64,000 nucleotides of DNA, from the NCBI RefSeq assembly GCF_000425185.1, contig NZ_AULH01000011.1:1-64000 (forward strand), read 5' to 3'. Positions 1 through 8,588 of the stretch are shown piece by piece. Numbering within the stretch: position 1 is the first letter of the stretch; every line of letters starts with the position of its first letter. Below the pieces are notes generated by a model. It searched no databases. It saw only the letters and a list, made by a program, of their open reading frames with translations, and had not been told where the DNA came from. This DNA comes from Pleomorphomonas koreensis DSM 23070 (GTDB lineage Bacteria > Pseudomonadota > Alphaproteobacteria > Rhizobiales > Pleomorphomonadaceae). Made by a program: the position numbers and the translations under genes.

Positions 1-12
1 GGTATTCTCATA

Positions 13-531
13 ATGCCCTCGGTAACGAACCAGAGCATAAAGTCGACGAGCAGAATGTTGGTGGGTAACGGTGGGACAGACGCCCTTCCGATTCTGGACC
101 CAAAGAGCACCATGAAGGACAACGTTTACCAGGGGCGTTCGGTCAAAATCTATCCGAAGGCATCGGGCAATCACTACGTCGATGAGTATATTAGCCCGGC
201 GACATTCCCTGTTGTGAGTCCCATATCCTTCAAGCGGGACACGAATGACTTCCGGTCTTTCCTTTTCGAAGTTCTATCCGACAGCGTTAGGCTTCTGTTT
301 GGCAGCGGCGCATCTGACCTTGATACGCAGCTGTTCAGAGATGTGGCCGATCGCCTCACGATGGGGACGGGAGACAGCTTTAGGGTAGATGGAACTTATA
401 ACGGTGGCCACTTCGTTATGGGCAATTATCACCTGTGGGTAGACGCGGAAGGTCGACTGAGAATCAAAAACGGGGCGCCGACACCTGGCACAGGTGACCA
501 TGAGGGGACAGTCATAGGCTCTCAAACGTAG
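13..531 (+). CDS. hypothetical protein, phage-structural-like C-terminus (possibly 5'-partial)
   Basis: I do not recognise a family with confidence. The frame is open to the left edge (codons GGT ATT CTC ATA precede the ATG), so the true start may lie outside the window and the protein may be longer than 172 aa. The last 45 residues (HLWVDAEGRLRIKNGAP, then GTVIGSQT at the end) resemble C-terminal segments I associate with phage tail or decoration proteins; this is recall, not a search. Base composition is clearly less GC-rich than the core genes from 2.8 kb onward, as for the next two ORFs. No signal peptide or membrane segment is evident. A prophage or island remnant is the most plausible context. 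Confidence 0.5.
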   Translation: MPSVTNQSIKSTSRMLVGNGGTDALPILDPKSTMKDNVYQGRSVKIYPKASGNHYVDEYISPATFPVVSPISFKRDTNDFRSFLFEVLSDSVRLLFGSGASDLDTQLFRDVADRLTMGTGDSFRVDGTYNGGHFVMGNYHLWVDAEGRLRIKNGAPTPGTGDHEGTVIGSQT

Positions 532-660
532 TCACACGTCTGAAAGCCATCCTTCACCGAATGGATCTTTTCGGGCTGAAAAGCTAGGCGCCAGCGCCGG
601 TTTGGTGAGGAAACCGGACGCCAACTAGCGCAGTATCGAACAACCAGTCAGGATTTTCTT

Positions 661-882
661 GTGGGAAAAGTGGAATCCGAAGATGGAGACCTTCAAGCGC
701 GCCTCGACGCATTGGCCCGTGCTCTTAGGCATATAGCCGACAGTTCAGCTGCCAACTACTGCGCTCGCAACTCTTTAGACGAGTTGACAGTGGAGTTTCC
801 AGAGCTTTCGCTGCAGCAATTGATGGCTTCGCTGGAGCGAGAGGGGTGGAGATTTGCGCCGAGATGCGAGATTCTATCTTGA
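661..882 (+). CDS. small hypothetical protein, first gene of an overlapping pair
   Basis: A 73-aa acidic, helical-looking protein with no recognised family. The GTG start at 661 follows an AGGA about 8 bases upstream. Its 3' end overlaps the next gene by 29 bases, which suggests translational coupling. The helix-rich sequence (QARLDALARALRHIADSS, later LQQLMASLEREGW) could be a small partner or regulatory protein, but nothing shows its function. Composition is lower in GC than the core genome. It could also be spurious; the coupling with a better-supported downstream gene is the main argument for it. Confidence 0.45.
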   Translation: MGKVESEDGDLQARLDALARALRHIADSSAANYCARNSLDELTVEFPELSLQQLMASLEREGWRFAPRCEILS

Positions 883-1456
883 TGGTTCTAAGCGCGCATT
901 GCGTATGGCTTTAGACGGACTTTCGGATGCGCAAAGTCATCCGGAACGTCGCGAGCGTGGCCTGTGCGTTGCAATTGAATTCGGGAGATCTGTCGGTGAA
1001 GCTCTTCGCCGCTTAAAGTCCCGAGTTCCGGGCTACGACGAATGGTGGCTGTCGGCGAAAGAGACCTATCTATCGCATCCTGTGTGCGCTTATCTCTACG
1101 ACAAAAGGAACGACATTTTCCACGAAGGCCATCTCTTGGTGAATCGCGTCACCGTCCCCCCTAACGTGAAGATGGTGCCAGAGGGCATCTTGGTTGACGG
1201 GCAGCTGTTTATAGCACCTCCAGATGCTGACAGCTTTGTCTTCGGCGACACGTTTGGAAACGACGGATGGGCAGTCGGCGACTCCGATATCGTCACCTAT
1301 GCACTAAGCTTCCCCAGACCTTCAACTTCCTTGCAATTCGACGATGCCCCGGGGGAATTTAAAGACAGGCCCGCTATTGATGCGGTTGAGTTTTGGTTGA
1401 GCCGACTTACAGAATTGGTCGACGACGCCGAACAGAAGCTATTTGGGGCCGGCTGA
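854..1456 (+). CDS. hypothetical protein with HEPN-like RX4H motif
   Basis: A 200-aa protein of unknown function. The TTG at 854 is chosen because GAGGGG sits about 7 bases upstream (841-846); the next in-frame ATG, at 905, has no visible ribosome binding site. Residues about 85-95 read YDKRNDIFHEG. This fits the R-N-x3-H form of the RX4-6H motif of HEPN-domain proteins, many of which are RNases in toxin-antitoxin and defence systems. A helical segment with GEALRRL precedes it, as expected for a HEPN bundle. The C-terminal half is rich in aromatic and acidic residues. It overlaps the upstream 73-aa gene by 29 bases. HEPN assignment is inference from one motif; activity is unknown. Confidence 0.55.
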   Translation: MRRDARFYLDGSKRALRMALDGLSDAQSHPERRERGLCVAIEFGRSVGEALRRLKSRVPGYDEWWLSAKETYLSHPVCAYLYDKRNDIFHEGHLLVNRVTVPPNVKMVPEGILVDGQLFIAPPDADSFVFGDTFGNDGWAVGDSDIVTYALSFPRPSTSLQFDDAPGEFKDRPAIDAVEFWLSRLTELVDDAEQKLFGAG

Positions 1457-1480
1457 CTTCGCTTGTGCCTGAATTGGTAT

Positions 1481-1580
1481 TTAACGATCGGAGTGCAGAT
1501 GCTGGTCTCGCTCGGCGGGCACGCCGCCGCCGAAATAGTTGATGTGCATGTACGGCAGGAAAGCCGGCCACAGCTGCTCT
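1481..1580 (-). pseudogene. 3' remnant of an unidentified gene
   Basis: On the minus strand about 33 codons ending in TAA (1481-1483) encode a natural-looking C-terminus containing LWPAFLPYMHINYFGGG and ending HLHSDR. No start or upstream coding part fits, because the SRAP gene occupies the adjoining DNA from 1591. It looks like the end of a gene whose body was deleted or displaced. I cannot name the family. Confidence 0.3.
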
Positions 1581-1590
1581 AGTTCTGATC

Positions 1591-2226
1591 CTATGGATCT
1601 TCCTTTTTGCCTGTGGCCACGATCTGAAGCGTGCCATTTGGTAAGGGCCGCTGCAGAGCCCGCGCTTCACTCCAAGGAGCAAGAAGCCAGACGTCGATCT
1701 CCTCGGTCGTGGTGAGGATGGCCGGCATCGCTTTATCATGGATGGGATAGACTTCTGCGTTCGCGTCGGTCGTCAGAAAGCCGTAGAGAAGGTGCTCGCC
1801 GAGCTCTCGCATCGCCTCGGTTCCGCGGGCGCCTTTCCATCTGGTCCAGACTCCCGCAAAGAAAAACAACGGACGGGACTCGTCCAGTGCGAACCACGTG
1901 GGCGTCTTCTTTGGGGTGGTCGGTGCATACTCGCAGAAACTCGACGCCGGCACGATGCACCGGCACTCCGGCCGCAGCCATTTCTGCCAGTATGGCTTAT
2001 CGGTGTTCCGCACGTTCGTGACGGGGATGCCACCCGGTGCCGGCGGTGGCATTCCCCAGCGCATCATGAGCAGCTCCCGCGCATCGCCTGCCTGACGCAC
2101 CACCGGAGCGAATTTGTCCGGGAAAACGCCTGGCAACGGCGGAAGGTTGGTGGGTGGGTTGATCATCGCCCTCACGATGGCGCGAAAGGCATCTAGCGAC
2201 TTTGTCATCGAGTACAAATTGCACAT
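1591..2226 (-). CDS. yedK: SRAP-domain abasic-site processing protein (YedK/HMCES family)
   Basis: SOS-response-associated peptidase family protein, 211 aa, the usual length. Members sense abasic sites in single-stranded DNA and form a thiazolidine DNA-protein crosslink through Cys2. The start at 2226 is chosen because it puts Cys at position 2 (MCNLYS), which the chemistry requires; a longer in-frame start at 2301 would not. Other active-site positions are visible: Asn71 (family NARAET, here NVRNT), Glu99 in SFCEY and His163 in IHDKAMP. The protein lies next to the tRNA-Lys gene on the accessory side. No LexA box was found in its upstream 120 bases. It is probably functional. Confidence 0.93.
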   Translation of the reverse strand: MCNLYSMTKSLDAFRAIVRAMINPPTNLPPLPGVFPDKFAPVVRQAGDARELLMMRWGMPPPAPGGIPVTNVRNTDKPYWQKWLRPECRCIVPASSFCEYAPTTPKKTPTWFALDESRPLFFFAGVWTRWKGARGTEAMRELGEHLLYGFLTTDANAEVYPIHDKAMPAILTTTEEIDVWLLAPWSEARALQRPLPNGTLQIVATGKKEDP

Positions 2227-2435
2227 CGGCGGTCTTCCCAAGGGAGGCCGTCGCGACTCAACGACGGAGACCGCTTCAGGTTCACCTCGAACACCGCTCA
2301 AACGTAATTCCAGATCAATTCATCTGGTGCCAAGTGATCTTGCGCAGCGTGCCATTTGATTTTGCGCGCTACAGCGCCCGGCGCGAGCGTCGGCAGAAGC
2401 CGCCGGGCAGACCGCAACCAGACCATCGAGATAGT

Positions 2436-2511
2436 TGGTGAGCGCGGAGGGACTCGAACCCTCGACCCCATGATTAAAAGTCACGTGCTCTACCGACTGA
2501 GCTACGCGCTC
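2436..2511 (-). tRNA. tRNA-Lys (anticodon UUU)
   Basis: On the minus strand the 76 bases fold as a standard cloverleaf. The 7-bp acceptor stem is GAGCGCG (2511-2505) with CGCGCTC (2446-2440), followed by discriminator A and an encoded CCA (2438-2436). The D-arm TAGCTCAGTCGGTAGAGC and T-arm GGTTCGAGTCC are present. The anticodon TTT (2478-2476) lies between T33 and A37. The 3' end faces the low-GC region to the left, so it is a candidate integration site. Confidence 0.97.
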
Positions 2512-2819
2512 CCACCTCGTCCGCAGGACGGCCGACGCCACGCAGTATAACCCGTGGCGGGGCCGGCGCGAACGGGCTTTCACATACTCGACCGGGATCG
2601 ACATGGCAACCGAGGGCAGGGCGATTTTCGGCGCCGCCGCCAGCATGCCGTTGTCGCGTCACCCCCGGCACCGTGTCCGTGGCGTCACGGCGAGGCCGCA
2701 ATCGACGGCGCTGCCGGCAGTGCTCCGTCCGCAATCGTTGCGTCCGGCCCTTGAATCGTTTTATGCCTTCTTGATTCCGCGGCGGAGTCCATGTCGAGTC
2801 CGTCGCCTTTTCCTTCCCA
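2512..2819. other. 308-bp gap between tRNA-Lys and the MFS gene
   Basis: No coding sequence is convincing here. A short inverted repeat, CGTCC-GCA-GGACG, lies about 10 bases upstream of the tRNA. I see no strong promoter or Shine-Dalgarno sequence in front of the MFS start. Confidence 0.5.
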
Positions 2820-4040
2820 TTGGTGAGACCCGTGTTTACCGCCCTGCGCATCGGCACCCTTTACTTCGGCTCGTCCTTTCTCACCGCCAACTGGCTGACG
2901 CGGATGCCGGATCTGCTCGTCCATCTCGGGGTGGACAAGGCGACCATGGGCCTCGCCCTGTTCCTGGGACCGGTGGGCGCGCTGGTCACCGCGCCGATCG
3001 CCGGGCCGCTGATGGACCGCTTCGCCGCCGCCCGCGTCTCCGTCGCCGGCCTCGCGCTCGCCGCGGCGATGCTGCTCGGCATCGGCCTTGCCGGCCATTG
3101 GATGGCGCTTGCCGTCATGCTGTTCTTCGCCGGCGCCGGCAACACGCTGTTCGAGATCGGCGGCAACGCCGGCATCCAGCGCCTCGAGGTGACCACCGGC
3201 GGCAAATATATGTCCCAGTGCCACGGCTACTGGAGCCTCGGCTTCGTCGGCGGCGCGTTGTCGGCCGGCCTGTTCGGCCAGTTCGGCGTGCCGCTCGTCT
3301 GGCACCTTGCCGCGATGGCGGCGGTCGGCGTGGTCGCCTGCGCCGGTATCGCCCTCCTGCTGCCCGCACCCATGTATGAGCGCGTAACCCGTCCGGCCGA
3401 CGCCGCCAAGCCGCCCTTCTTCACGCTGCCGAGCGTCGGCCTGATCGGCCTCTGCGTGATGGCCACCGGCGTGACGCTGGCCGAGGGCGCCGTCTACGAC
3501 TGGGGCACCCTGTTCCTGCGCGAGCAGCTCCAGCCCAACCCGTTCTGGACGTCGGTGGCCTATGGAACCTTCCCGCTTACCATGTTCCTCGGCCGGCTGG
3601 CCGGCGACTGGTTCCGGGCGCGCTACCGGGCGTCGAACATCGTCCGCGTCTGCGCGGCGGTCACCGTCGTCGGCCTCGTCGGCTTCATTTTCTCGCCGCA
3701 TATTCTCGTCTCCGGCCTGTCGCTGGCGCTGATGGGGGTGGGCGTGTCGCTGGTGATGCCGATCGGCGTCGCCGCGGCCGGCGACAAGCCGGGCGACCCG
3801 GCGCGCAACGTCGCGGCCATGTCGATGATCATCACCGCCATCTTCCTGCTGGCACCACCCGGCGTCGGCTTCATCGCCCAGCATTTCGGCCTGACCGCCG
3901 CCTTCCTCCTGATGTTGCCCTTCGTGGCGGCGTCCGGCGTGTTTGCCCGCGAGGCCGATCCACCGCTCCGGGATGGCGGCAGCCAACAAAAGATGATTGG
4001 CGACCGACCGGTGGTTGATGCTACCAACGCCATCGGATGA
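2820..4040 (+). CDS. MFS transporter (YbjJ-like)
   Basis: Major facilitator superfamily inner-membrane transporter of 406 aa, about twelve hydrophobic segments, substrate unknown. The N-terminal segment pair ends in the MFS-like loop GPLMDRFAAARVS (motif A region). A conserved-looking block GNTLFEIGGNAGIQRLE and then HGYWSLGFVGGALSAGL is the pattern I associate with the YbjJ-type subfamily. A second motif-A-like loop (GRLAGDWFRARYR) starts the C-terminal half. The start is uncertain: TTG 2820, GTG 2823 and GTG 2832 are possible and none has a clear ribosome binding site. It precedes a quinone oxidoreductase gene in the same direction with a 25-base gap. Confidence 0.82.
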   Translation: MVRPVFTALRIGTLYFGSSFLTANWLTRMPDLLVHLGVDKATMGLALFLGPVGALVTAPIAGPLMDRFAAARVSVAGLALAAAMLLGIGLAGHWMALAVMLFFAGAGNTLFEIGGNAGIQRLEVTTGGKYMSQCHGYWSLGFVGGALSAGLFGQFGVPLVWHLAAMAAVGVVACAGIALLLPAPMYERVTRPADAAKPPFFTLPSVGLIGLCVMATGVTLAEGAVYDWGTLFLREQLQPNPFWTSVAYGTFPLTMFLGRLAGDWFRARYRASNIVRVCAAVTVVGLVGFIFSPHILVSGLSLALMGVGVSLVMPIGVAAAGDKPGDPARNVAAMSMIITAIFLLAPPGVGFIAQHFGLTAAFLLMLPFVAASGVFAREADPPLRDGGSQQKMIGDRPVVDATNAIG

Positions 4041-4065
4041 GTTTCCGGGATTGGGAGCGGCGGCC

Positions 4066-5043
4066 ATGGTGAAGGCGATTGTCGTCCGAAAGACGGGCGG
4101 ACCCGAGGTGATGTCGTTCGAGGAGATCGAGGTTGGCGAGCCCGGCCCCGGCGAGGTGCGCCTGCGCCACACGGCCATCGGCGTCAACTTCATCGACACC
4201 TACTATCGCAAGGGCCTCTATCCGGCACCGGCCGGCCTGCCGTTCGTACCCGGCGCCGAGGCCGTCGGCATCGTCGACAAGGCGGGCGAGGGCGTCGTGC
4301 AGTTCCGTCCCGGCGATCGCGTCGCCTATGCCGGCTCGGTCGGCGCCTACGCCGAGGCGCGGGTGATCGACTCCCGCAAGCTGGTGCGCATCCCCGACGA
4401 CATCGACGGCTACACCGTGGCGGCGAGCCTCCTCAAGGGCATGACGGTGCAGTATCTCCTGCGCCAGACCTTCAAGGTGACACGCGACCACACCGTGCTT
4501 TTCCACGCCGGCGCCGGCGGCGTCGGCCAGATCGCCGGCCAGTGGCTGAAGTCGCTCGGCGCCACGTCGATCGCCACCGTCGGCTCGGATGAGAAGGCGG
4601 AGATCGCCCGCGCCTGCGGCTATACCCACGTCATCAACTACCGCAAGGAGGACTTCGTCGCCCGCGTCGACGAGATCACCGGCGGCGCCAAGTGCGACGT
4701 GGTCTATGATTCGGTCGGCAAGGACACCTTCCCGGCCTCCCTCGACTGCCTGAAGCCGCGCGGCCTGTTCGTGTCCTTCGGCAATTCCTCCGGCCCGGTG
4801 GCCGAGTTCAACCTCGGTATACTGTCGCAGAAGGGTTCGCTCTACGCGACGCGGCCGACGCTCGCCCACTACACGGCGACGCGCGCCGATCTCGATGCCT
4901 GCGCCGAGGATCTGTTCGAGCAGATCAGGACCGGCGCGGTGACGATCAACGTCGGCCAGAAATTCCCGCTCGCCGAGGCCGTCGCCTGCCACAAGGCGAT
5001 GGAGGCGCGCGAGACGGTCGGCTCGACGCTGCTGACGGTGTGA
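4066..5043 (+). CDS. NADPH:quinone oxidoreductase, zinc-independent MDR family
   Basis: Cytosolic medium-chain dehydrogenase/reductase of 325 aa, QOR type, which reduces quinones or enones with NADPH. The GroES-like catalytic domain covers about residues 1-125 and contains GVNFIDTYYRKGLYP, typical of QOR. The Rossmann domain carries the nucleotide-binding loop AGAGGVG at 148-154. No zinc-ligand cysteine pattern of alcohol dehydrogenases is seen. ATG 4066 is chosen because it begins the conserved MVKAIVV strand and follows GGGAG. A longer TTG-initiated frame from 3997 would overlap the upstream MFS gene. The stop touches the stop of the convergent erpA. Confidence 0.9.
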   Translation: MVKAIVVRKTGGPEVMSFEEIEVGEPGPGEVRLRHTAIGVNFIDTYYRKGLYPAPAGLPFVPGAEAVGIVDKAGEGVVQFRPGDRVAYAGSVGAYAEARVIDSRKLVRIPDDIDGYTVAASLLKGMTVQYLLRQTFKVTRDHTVLFHAGAGGVGQIAGQWLKSLGATSIATVGSDEKAEIARACGYTHVINYRKEDFVARVDEITGGAKCDVVYDSVGKDTFPASLDCLKPRGLFVSFGNSSGPVAEFNLGILSQKGSLYATRPTLAHYTATRADLDACAEDLFEQIRTGAVTINVGQKFPLAEAVACHKAMEARETVGSTLLTV

Positions 5044-5382
5044 TCAGACGGAAAACGACGTACCGCAGCCGCAGCTCGACGTGGCGTTCGGGTTCCTGAC
5101 CTGGAACGACTGGCCCATCAGGTCGTCGACGAAGTCGATCTCCGAGCCGTCCATGAACGGCAGCGACACCTGATCGACCAGCACCGTGGCGCCATCGCGG
5201 CTGATGACCAGATCGTCGGCGTTCTGGCCGTCCACCAGGTCGAATCGATAGGAGAAGCCTGAGCAGCCGCCGCCTTCCACCGAGATGCGCAGCGCCGTCT
5301 TGCCCGGCTGCTTTTCCAGCACCTTGGCGATCCGGCGCGCGGCACTGGCGGTCATGGTGATATTGGCGGCGAGCGCTTCCAT
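5044..5382 (-). CDS. erpA: A-type iron-sulfur carrier ErpA/IscA
   Basis: A-type Fe-S carrier of 112 aa that delivers clusters to apo-proteins. All three ligand cysteines are present: Cys40 in GGGCSGF and Cys104/Cys106 in SSCGCGTSF at the C-terminus. The ATG at 5382 gives the normal family length and is preceded on its strand by AGGGAACCGCG; longer in-frame starts add a low-complexity extension. It is divergent from dgt, an arrangement common in alphaproteobacteria. Several Fe-S proteins in this window (hydrogenase subunits, HypD, family 5 UDG) are potential clients, which is inference. Confidence 0.93.
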   Translation of the reverse strand: MEALAANITMTASAARRIAKVLEKQPGKTALRISVEGGGCSGFSYRFDLVDGQNADDLVISRDGATVLVDQVSLPFMDGSEIDFVDDLMGQSFQVRNPNATSSCGCGTSFSV

Positions 5383-5518
5383 CGCGGTTCCCTTGGGCTG
5401 ATAATGACTTGCAACCGTCATCGCTGCTGACATAGGTAAGGCAGCGGATGGCAAAGTCAAATGACGGCTGCGCGAGCCGGTCATGCGGATTTGCCGGGCA
5501 GGTGTGCGGGAGGCGACT

Positions 5519-6733
5519 GTGGCAGGTCTCGGATTCGGTACGGAACCGCTGGCGCCTTTCGCGGTCCACCCCGACGACAGCCGCGGCCGCCGCTATCCCG
5601 AGACGGCGAGCCCGACGCGCACGCCCTTCCAGCGCGACCGCGACCGCATCATCCACTCCACCACCTTCCGGCGCCTCAAGCACAAGACGCAGGTGTTCGT
5701 CTTCCACGAGGGCGACCACTACCGCACCCGGCTCACCCACACGCTGGAGGTGGCGCAGATCGGCCGGGCGCTGGCGCGGGCGCTGAGGCTGAACGAGGAT
5801 CTCGCCGAAGCGCTGGCGCTCGCCCACGATGTCGGCCACACGCCGTTCGGCCACACCGGCGAGGATGCGCTCGACGCCTGCCTTTCAGGCTTCGGCGGCT
5901 TCGACCACAACGCCCAGTCCTTCCGGGCGGTCACCGAGCTGGAACATTCCTATGCCGAGTTCGACGGCCTCAACCTGTCGTGGGAAACGCTGGAGGGTCT
6001 CGTCAAGCACAACGGCCCGCTGACCGACGCCGAGGGGCGGCCGATCGGCCGTTATGCCGAGAAGGGGCTGCCGGTGGCGCTCCTCGCCTATCCGCATCTG
6101 TTCGACCTCGACCTGCACACCTTCGCCAGCGCCGAGGCGCAGGCGGCGGCGATCGCCGACGACATCGCCTACGACGCCCACGACATCGACGATGGCCTCC
6201 GGGCCGGCCTGTTCTCGCTCGGCGATCTCAGCGACTTGCCGCTGATCGGCGGCTTTCTCGACGCCATCGAGGCGAAATACCCCGGCCTCGACCAGCACCG
6301 CACCATCCACGAGATCACCCGGCGGCTGATCACCGCCATGGTGGAGGACGTGATCGCTACCTCGCTGTCGGCGCTCGATCAGCTCCGGCCCGGCTCGGCC
6401 GACGACATCCGCCGGGCGGGGCTGACCATCGTGACCTTTTCCGAGGGCATGGCCGCCGTCGACGCGGCGATCAAGGGCTTCCTGTTTCCGCGCATGTATC
6501 GCCATCCCGAGGTCATGCGGGTGCGCCGCGATGCCGATCGCGTGGTGAGGGACCTGTTCGACAAATACGTCATGCACCCCGACATGATGCCCGAGGAATG
6601 GCGGCGCGGCCTCGTGGCCGGTGACGAGGCGATGCTTGCCCGGCGGGTCGGCGACTACATCGCCGGCATGACCGATCGCTTCGCCATCCAGGAGCACCGG
6701 CGCTGGTTTGACGATACGCCGGAATTGCGCTAG
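5519..6733 (+). CDS. dgt: deoxyguanosinetriphosphate triphosphohydrolase-like protein
   Basis: HD-domain dNTP triphosphohydrolase (dGTPase family, about 404 aa), which cleaves dNTPs to nucleosides and triphosphate. The N-terminal motif [13 protein letters not shown] is followed by HD-family metal ligands: His74 in [10 protein letters not shown] and His103-Asp104 in [12 protein letters not shown]. The GTG start at 5519 is chosen because GGGAGG (5508-5513) lies 5 bases upstream; an ATG at 5483 in the same frame lacks such a site. It is divergent from erpA and followed after 45 bases by argS. Confidence 0.92.
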   Translation: MAGLGFGTEPLAPFAVHPDDSRGRRYPETASPTRTPFQRDRDRIIHSTTFRRLKHKTQVFVFHEGDHYRTRLTHTLEVAQIGRALARALRLNEDLAEALALAHDVGHTPFGHTGEDALDACLSGFGGFDHNAQSFRAVTELEHSYAEFDGLNLSWETLEGLVKHNGPLTDAEGRPIGRYAEKGLPVALLAYPHLFDLDLHTFASAEAQAAAIADDIAYDAHDIDDGLRAGLFSLGDLSDLPLIGGFLDAIEAKYPGLDQHRTIHEITRRLITAMVEDVIATSLSALDQLRPGSADDIRRAGLTIVTFSEGMAAVDAAIKGFLFPRMYRHPEVMRVRRDADRVVRDLFDKYVMHPDMMPEEWRRGLVAGDEAMLARRVGDYIAGMTDRFAIQEHRRWFDDTPELR

Positions 6734-6778
6734 GCCGCAGGCCGAACGGCCGCCTTTCAGGCCCCGACGAGGTACCCG

Positions 6779-8530
6779 ATGAATATCTTCCAGGTGTTCG
6801 GCGAGCGCATCCGCTCGGCCATCGCTTCCCTGCCGCTCGACGTGCCGGCCGACGCGCTCGCCCGCATCGCCGTCGAGCCGCCGCGCGACGCGAGCCACGG
6901 CGATGTCGCCACCAACGCCGCCATGCTGCTGGCAAAGCCGCTCGGACGGAAGCCGCGCGACCTCGCCGAGGAGATCGCCGCCGCGCTGCGCGCCGACGCC
7001 GACGTCGAGGCGGTGGAGGTGGCCGGTCCCGGCTTCATCAACCTGCGCATCTCCCCGGCCTTCTGGACCGGCTTCCTGAAGACGTCGCTGGCCGAAGGGG
7101 AGGGCGTCGGCGCCAGCCGCTTCGGCAAGGGCCTGAAGGTCAATGTCGAATATGTCTCGGCCAATCCGACCGGCCCGATGCACGTCGGTCATTGCCGCGG
7201 CGCCGTGGTCGGCGACGCGCTGGCGCGCTTGCTCGCCAAGGCCGGCTTCGACGTCACCAAGGAATATTACATCAACGACGCCGGCGGCCAGATCGACGTG
7301 CTGGCCCGCTCGGCCTTCCTGCGCTACCGCGAGGCGCTGGGCGAGGCGATCGATATTCCCGACGGCTTCTATCCCGGCGACTACCTGAAGCCGGTCGGCG
7401 AGGCGTTGAAGGCCACCTGGGGCGACCGCCTGCTGGCCTTGCCCGAGGCCGAGTGGCTGCCGATCGTCAAGAAACTCGCCGTCGACATGATGATGGAGAT
7501 GATCCGCGCCGACCTGGCGCTGCTCGGCGTCCGGCACGACCTGTTCTTCTCGGAGAAGACGCTGCACGACGCCCTCGACGGCAAGCCCTCCGAGATCGCC
7601 GAGATGATCGACGAGTTGCGCGCCCGCGACCTCGTCTACGACGGCCGCCTGCCGCCGCCCAAGGGCCAGCTGCCCGAGGACTGGGAGGACCGCGAGCAGG
7701 TGCTGTTCCGCTCGTCGGCGGCCGGCGACGACGTCGATCGTCCGCTGGTGAAGTCGGACGGCAGCTACACCTACTTCGCCGCCGACGTCGCCTACATGCG
7801 CTCGAAATACCGGCGCGGCTTCAAGCAGATGATCTTCATCCTGGGCGCCGACCATGGCGGCTACGTCAAGCGGCTCGAAGCGGTCGGCAACGCCATTTCC
7901 GGCGGCACCATCGAAGTGATCGTCCGCCTCTGCCAGCTGGTGAAGCTCTATCGCGGCGGCGAGCCGGTGAAGATGAGCAAGCGCTCCGGCGACTTCGTGA
8001 CGCTGGCCGAGGTGGTGGAGGAGGTCGGCTCCGACGCCGTGCGCTTCATGATGCTGATGCGCAAGAACGACGCGCCGCTCGATTTCGACTTCGTCAAGGT
8101 CAAGGAGCAGTCGAAGGACAACCCGGTCTTCTACGTCCAGTACGCGCACGCCCGCTGCCACTCCATCCTGCGGCAAGCGCGCGAGGTGGCGCCGGAGGTG
8201 GCGGCGGCCGACGAGTCGGCGGCGCCGCTCGAGCTTCTGACCGACCCGGCCGAGCTGGCGCTGATCCGTAAACTTGCGGAATTCCCGCGCGTCGTCGACG
8301 CAGCCGCCGACACCCACGAGCCACACCGGATCGCTTTTTATCTGTATGAGCTGGCAAGCGACTTCCATGGACATTGGAACGCCGGTAAGGAAAATGTAGG
8401 TTTGCGGTTTGTTAACCCTGATGAACCACTGTTGACCCATGCACGTCTGGCTCTGGTCAAGGCAGTCAGGAACGTTGTTGCGTCGGGGCTTGGGGTTCTT
8501 GGCGTCAATGCGCCCGATGAAATGCGGTAG
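6779..8530 (+). CDS. argS: arginyl-tRNA synthetase
   Basis: Class I aminoacyl-tRNA synthetase of 583 aa that charges tRNA-Arg. It shows the N-terminal Add1 domain (about 1-110), the HIGH-type motif HVGH at 135-138 in [10 protein letters not shown], the KMSKS-type loop KMSKR near residue 398, and the C-terminal DALR anticodon-binding domain from about residue 460 (FYVQYAHAR onward). Length is normal. It begins the conserved run argS-SPOR-nagZ-scpAB-tatABC, with a 58-base gap to the next gene. Confidence 0.97.
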   Translation: MNIFQVFGERIRSAIASLPLDVPADALARIAVEPPRDASHGDVATNAAMLLAKPLGRKPRDLAEEIAAALRADADVEAVEVAGPGFINLRISPAFWTGFLKTSLAEGEGVGASRFGKGLKVNVEYVSANPTGPMHVGHCRGAVVGDALARLLAKAGFDVTKEYYINDAGGQIDVLARSAFLRYREALGEAIDIPDGFYPGDYLKPVGEALKATWGDRLLALPEAEWLPIVKKLAVDMMMEMIRADLALLGVRHDLFFSEKTLHDALDGKPSEIAEMIDELRARDLVYDGRLPPPKGQLPEDWEDREQVLFRSSAAGDDVDRPLVKSDGSYTYFAADVAYMRSKYRRGFKQMIFILGADHGGYVKRLEAVGNAISGGTIEVIVRLCQLVKLYRGGEPVKMSKRSGDFVTLAEVVEEVGSDAVRFMMLMRKNDAPLDFDFVKVKEQSKDNPVFYVQYAHARCHSILRQAREVAPEVAAADESAAPLELLTDPAELALIRKLAEFPRVVDAAADTHEPHRIAFYLYELASDFHGHWNAGKENVGLRFVNPDEPLLTHARLALVKAVRNVVASGLGVLGVNAPDEMR

Positions 8531-8588
8531 TCGCGGCGGAGCGTTCGCTCCCGTCGCCGGCTGAGAGACACGGGAAGCCGGAAGGCCG

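Noticed and set aside
2226-2350. LexA control of the SRAP gene
   Set aside because: GTTC and GAAC occur near 2280-2293 as an inverted pair with the wrong spacing for the alphaproteobacterial direct-repeat box.
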